Positions 61,556 through 64,000 of a DNA stretch of 64,000 nt are shown here, in pieces. How positions within the stretch are numbered: the stretch's first letter is position 1; every line of letters starts with the position of its first letter. The stretch is from Methylaequor sp045563055 (GTDB taxonomy: Bacteria > Pseudomonadota > Alphaproteobacteria > Methylaequorales > Methylaequoraceae), in NCBI GenBank assembly GCA_045563055.1, contig JBJKUR010000007.1:1-64000 (forward strand). Reading direction: 5' to 3'. The notes under the pieces are model-generated. The model saw only the letters and a list, made by a program, of their open reading frames with translations, had not been told where the DNA came from and did no database searches. The position numbers and the translations under genes are program-made.

Positions 61556-62488
61556 ATGTTAAAAATTTTAATTTTAGGTTCTGCAGCTGGCGGTGGTTCT
61601 CCTCAATGGAACTGTAACAGTGACGTAAGTAAAGCAGTACGAAACGGTAGTAATGGGACTTCACCAAGAACACAATCATCTATTGCAGTAACTGCTAATG
61701 ACGATGAATGGTTCCTGTTTAATGCTTCTCCGGATCTTGGCTCACAGATTTTAAATAATAAACAGATGCACCCAAAAAAAAACCTTAGACATAGTCCGAT
61801 CAGTGGAGTTGTTTTAACAAATGGAGATGTTGATCATGTTGCCGGGTTGTTGACATTAAGAGAAAGACAGAGTCTTACAGTTTATGCACATCAAAGAGTC
61901 CACTCTGTTTTAAAAGAAAATTCAATTTTTAACGTGTTAAACCCAGATTACGTCGATAGAAGAGAAATGAAAATGAATCAAAAATTCGAATTAAGAAATA
62001 AGGAAGGACAGGCTGTTGGTATAGAGGTTGAGGCTTTTGAGGTTCCTGGAAAAATAGCATTATGGCTTGAAGATGAATCAAAAGGAGAAGATTTTGGAAC
62101 AGAAGATGGGGACACAATTGGGCTTAAAATATCTTCCAAAAGTGAAAAAAAATCATTTTACTACATACCAGCTTGTGCGAAAATGACTGATAAGCTCGCT
62201 GATAGAATTAAAGGAGCTGAAATGGTTTTATTTGATGGAACACTCTGGAAAAACAATGAAATGGCCTCTAGTAAAGTTGGTGAAAAAACAGGTCAAAGAA
62301 TGGGGCATATGAATAATTCTGGAGATGATGGATCAATTGAAGCGTTTAAAAATTTAGATGTAAAAAGAAAAATTTTTATACATATTAATACTACCAACCC
62401 AATTCTTTTGCAAAACTCGAAAGAAAGAGAAACTGTTGAGCTTAACGGATGGGAAGTTAGTTGCGATGGAATGGAGATAAATTTATGA
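61556..62488 (+). CDS. pqqB: PQQ biosynthesis protein PqqB
   Basis: A 310-residue metallo-beta-lactamase-fold protein. Conserved parts are LGSAAGGGSPQWNCNC-like start (AAGGGSPQWNC), RTQSSIAV, LTNGDVDHVAGLLTLRE (metal-site Asp/His motif), GDTIGLKI and the C-terminal RMGHMNNSGDDGS with FIHINTTNP. PqqB oxidises the cross-linked PqqA product in the PQQ pathway. Length is normal. Its TGA overlaps the pqqC ATG (ATGA). Confidence 0.96.
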   Translation: MLKILILGSAAGGGSPQWNCNSDVSKAVRNGSNGTSPRTQSSIAVTANDDEWFLFNASPDLGSQILNNKQMHPKKNLRHSPISGVVLTNGDVDHVAGLLTLRERQSLTVYAHQRVHSVLKENSIFNVLNPDYVDRREMKMNQKFELRNKEGQAVGIEVEAFEVPGKIALWLEDESKGEDFGTEDGDTIGLKISSKSEKKSFYYIPACAKMTDKLADRIKGAEMVLFDGTLWKNNEMASSKVGEKTGQRMGHMNNSGDDGSIEAFKNLDVKRKIFIHINTTNPILLQNSKERETVELNGWEVSCDGMEINL

Positions 62489-63276
62489 AAAACCTTGCAG
62501 AAAAAGAGTCAGATTTAGAAATGTTAATGACTAAGTCGCAGTTCGAACAAAAATTAAGAGATATTGGGGCAGAGAGATATCACGATAATTGTAGATTTCA
62601 TCATCTTCTTCATAGTGGAAAGTTAAATAAAGGGCAGGTACAGGCCTGGGCTATAAATAGATATTACTACCAAATTAATATATCTATAAAAGATTCAGCA
62701 TTGATGTCTAGAATTAAAGATCCTGAATTAAGAAGAGTATGGATTAAAAGAATACTTGATCATGATGGAAGGCAAGGAGATGAAGGTGGTATTGAAAGAT
62801 GGTATAAACTAACAGATGGTCTGAATCTGAAGAAGGAATATATAAAGTCAACAGATGGTGTTTTGCCAGCGACAAAGTTTGCAGTTGATGCATATGTAAC
62901 GTTTGTTAGAGAAAAATCAATTCTTGAGGGTGTTACCTCATCATCTCTAACAGAATTGTTTGCACCGAAAATTCATAAAGAGAGAATAGTTGGTATGTTA
63001 GAGAATTATGATTTCATAAATGATATTACTATGGCTTATTTTTAAGAAAAGAGTGGATCAAGCAACTGATGATGCTGATTTTTGTTCTTGCTTATGCATT
63101 AGAGCATGCCAAGACCCCGAGAGGAACAAGAATCAGTTTGTCGAGCTCTAAAATTTAAAACCGATGTTCTTTGGGTGATGCAAGATGCATTATATCACTC
63201 TTATATAAACGGTCATGTCCCACCAGGGGCATTCATGCCTGAGGATTTCGATGACAGATATACTGAAGATAAATGA
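62485..63276 (+). CDS. pqqC: PQQ synthase PqqC, frame broken by three apparent +1 insertions
   Basis: PqqC performs the final ring closure and oxidation to PQQ. From ATG 62485 (ATGA overlap with pqqB) the first 186 residues are a clean PqqC: RYHDN, NRYYYQINISIKDS, RILDHDGRQGDEGG, LTELFAPKIHKER. A stop then follows MAYF at 63045. Removing one T from the run at 63039-63043, one T from 63079-63083 and one base near 63114-63124 restores the family C-terminus (FKKRVDQATDDADFVLAYAL, AKTP, ALKFKTDVLWVMQDALYHSY), ending TGA 63276 in the original frame. Three +1 shifts returning to phase within about 85 bp suggest sequence error. Corrected length is about 262 residues. Confidence 0.9.
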
Positions 63277-63539
63277 AAATGTTAAACCTAAGTTTCCAAA
63301 GCACGTCAAATTCAGACATAACAAAGCCAGAGATGAGTGGGTCGTCCTGGCAACCTGAGAGACTTGTTAAGTTGGATGATATTGCGGTCGAGATTCTCAA
63401 ACTTGTTGATGGAGAAGCTACCGTTGATGAAATATCTAACAAGTTATCAGAAAAATTTAAAGCTCCAAAAGAGGTCATTGTGAAAGATGTTATCAATATG
63501 CTACAAGAGTTGTCAGACAAAGGATTTATTGAAGAATGA
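63273..63539 (+). CDS. pqqD: PQQ peptide chaperone PqqD
   Basis: An 88-residue winged-helix (RiPP recognition element) protein that binds PqqA and presents it to PqqE. Family parts are EMSGSSWQPERLVKLDDIAVEILKLVDGEATVDEIS and KDVINMLQELSDKGFIEE. The start overlaps the corrected end of pqqC (ATGA) and its stop overlaps the upstream ATG of pqqE in the same manner, so pqqBCDE appear translationally coupled. Confidence 0.94.
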   Translation: MKMLNLSFQSTSNSDITKPEMSGSSWQPERLVKLDDIAVEILKLVDGEATVDEISNKLSEKFKAPKEVIVKDVINMLQELSDKGFIEE

Positions 63540-64000
63540 AGAGCAAGAATATAGATAAACATGAAAATTTAAAAACTGCATCTCAGCATGGAATACAAGC
63601 AACCCCTTGCTCTTTTAGCTGAATTATCTCACCGATGCCCACTGCAATGTCCGTATTGCTCACTAACCACTGTTCAGCTAGAAAAAAAAGACCGGTGAAC
63701 TTACTACTGAAGAGTGGAAATCTGTTGTAGATCAGTCTGTAGAAATGGGTATGCATCAAATTCACTTATCTGGAGGTGAGCCGACAGTCAGACATGATTT
63801 AGAGGATATTGTAGAACATTGCACAAAAAAGGGCCTTTACACCAACCTTATCACATCTGGTGTTTTACTAAACCCTGATAGGCTTAAGAAATTAGAAAAA
63901 CTAGGCTTAGAACATGTACAACTTTCATTCCAAGACACAGATAATGATAATGCAGATAGGATTGGAGGATTTAAAGGTGGGCATGCAAAAAAATTAGAGG
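63536..64000 (+). CDS. pqqE: PqqE radical SAM enzyme, partial, frame broken
   Basis: PqqE cross-links Glu and Tyr of PqqA. The gene runs off the right edge. The radical SAM cluster motif is visible as CPLQCPYC (CxxxCxxC) after MEYKQPLALLAEL. Downstream pieces include ELTTEEWKSVVDQ, IHLSGGEPTVRHDL, ITSGVLL and LSFQDTD, all typical. ATG 63536 (overlapping the pqqD stop) leads in another phase and would need +1 correction before 63588; ATG 63588 is in the right phase. A further +1 in the A8 run at 63682-63689 must be corrected, and the C-S-x segment just before it has about three extra bases. These look like errors. I give the outer coordinates. Confidence 0.85.

Noticed and set aside
1..64000. 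CRISPR array, prophage, insertion sequence or integron
   Set aside because: No regularly spaced repeats, transposase, integrase or phage genes were seen.

Overview
The window is about 64 kb of a very AT-rich, gene-dense bacterial chromosome. Gene content and order point to an alphaproteobacterium. The supporting blocks are rpmH-rnpA-yidC-engB-argB-(HAD)-dapD-dapE, a small SRP RNA directly in front of dnaX-ybaB-recR, thrS-infC-rpmI-rplT-pheS-pheT, def-fmt-truA, and a complete yejABEF operon. Short intergenic gaps, many 1-20 bp overlaps, five tail-to-tail overlaps and the low GC resemble streamlined marine lineages (HIMB59/AEGEAN-169-like or SAR11-like). That placement is inference; no rRNA gene is present to settle it.

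Layout. 1-1.1 kb: the end of a cell-surface glycosyltransferase locus. 1.1-9.7 kb: translation block (thrS, infC, rpmI, rplT, pheS, pheT, lepA, tRNA-Ser). 9.7-18.6 kb: mixed accessory genes (small membrane protein, MarR regulator, SelO, DUF445, NTF2-like, CIA30, DUF2805, TerB-like, TonB receptor, NhaD antiporter). 18.7-26.9 kb: leucyl aminopeptidase convergent with a six-gene operon (cytochrome c, IMPase/HisN, YejABEF), suggesting peptide uptake and breakdown. 27-34.6 kb: kdsB, pheA, SRP RNA, dnaX, ybaB, recR, rmuC (opposite strand), def, fmt, truA. 34.6-40.9 kb: the rpmH-to-dapE operon on the minus strand. 41-45.8 kb: gamma-glutamyltransferase, panBC, a large lipoprotein, tRNA-Arg. 45.8-48.8 kb: class I ribonucleotide reductase behind a promoter carrying a likely NrdR box pair. 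48.8-56.3 kb: MscS channel, RecX, lone ABC-2 permease, argD, argF, TrkH, ApaG, MetZ.

56.4-64 kb is the most distinctive part. It holds an exported binding protein, an exported YVTN beta-propeller, an ABC ATPase, an ABC permease and two small exported proteins, followed by pqqA, pqqB, pqqC, pqqD and the start of pqqE. The ABC proteins match the families that accompany PQQ-dependent alcohol dehydrogenases, and the set resembles the lut (lanthanide utilisation and transport) cluster of methylotrophs. I infer that this organism makes PQQ for an alcohol dehydrogenase, possibly lanthanide-dependent, encoded outside the window.

Sequence quality matters here. pheS has a +1 frameshift and an in-frame stop. 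pqqC needs three +1 corrections and pqqE at least one. rmuC carries a 23-base poly-G run that adds exactly seven prolines at an otherwise conserved site. Most of the indels are single-base insertions in homopolymers inside genes expected to be functional, so consensus error is the first explanation. No CRISPR array, insertion sequence, prophage or replication origin was seen, and no gene-free stretch longer than 300 bases exists.
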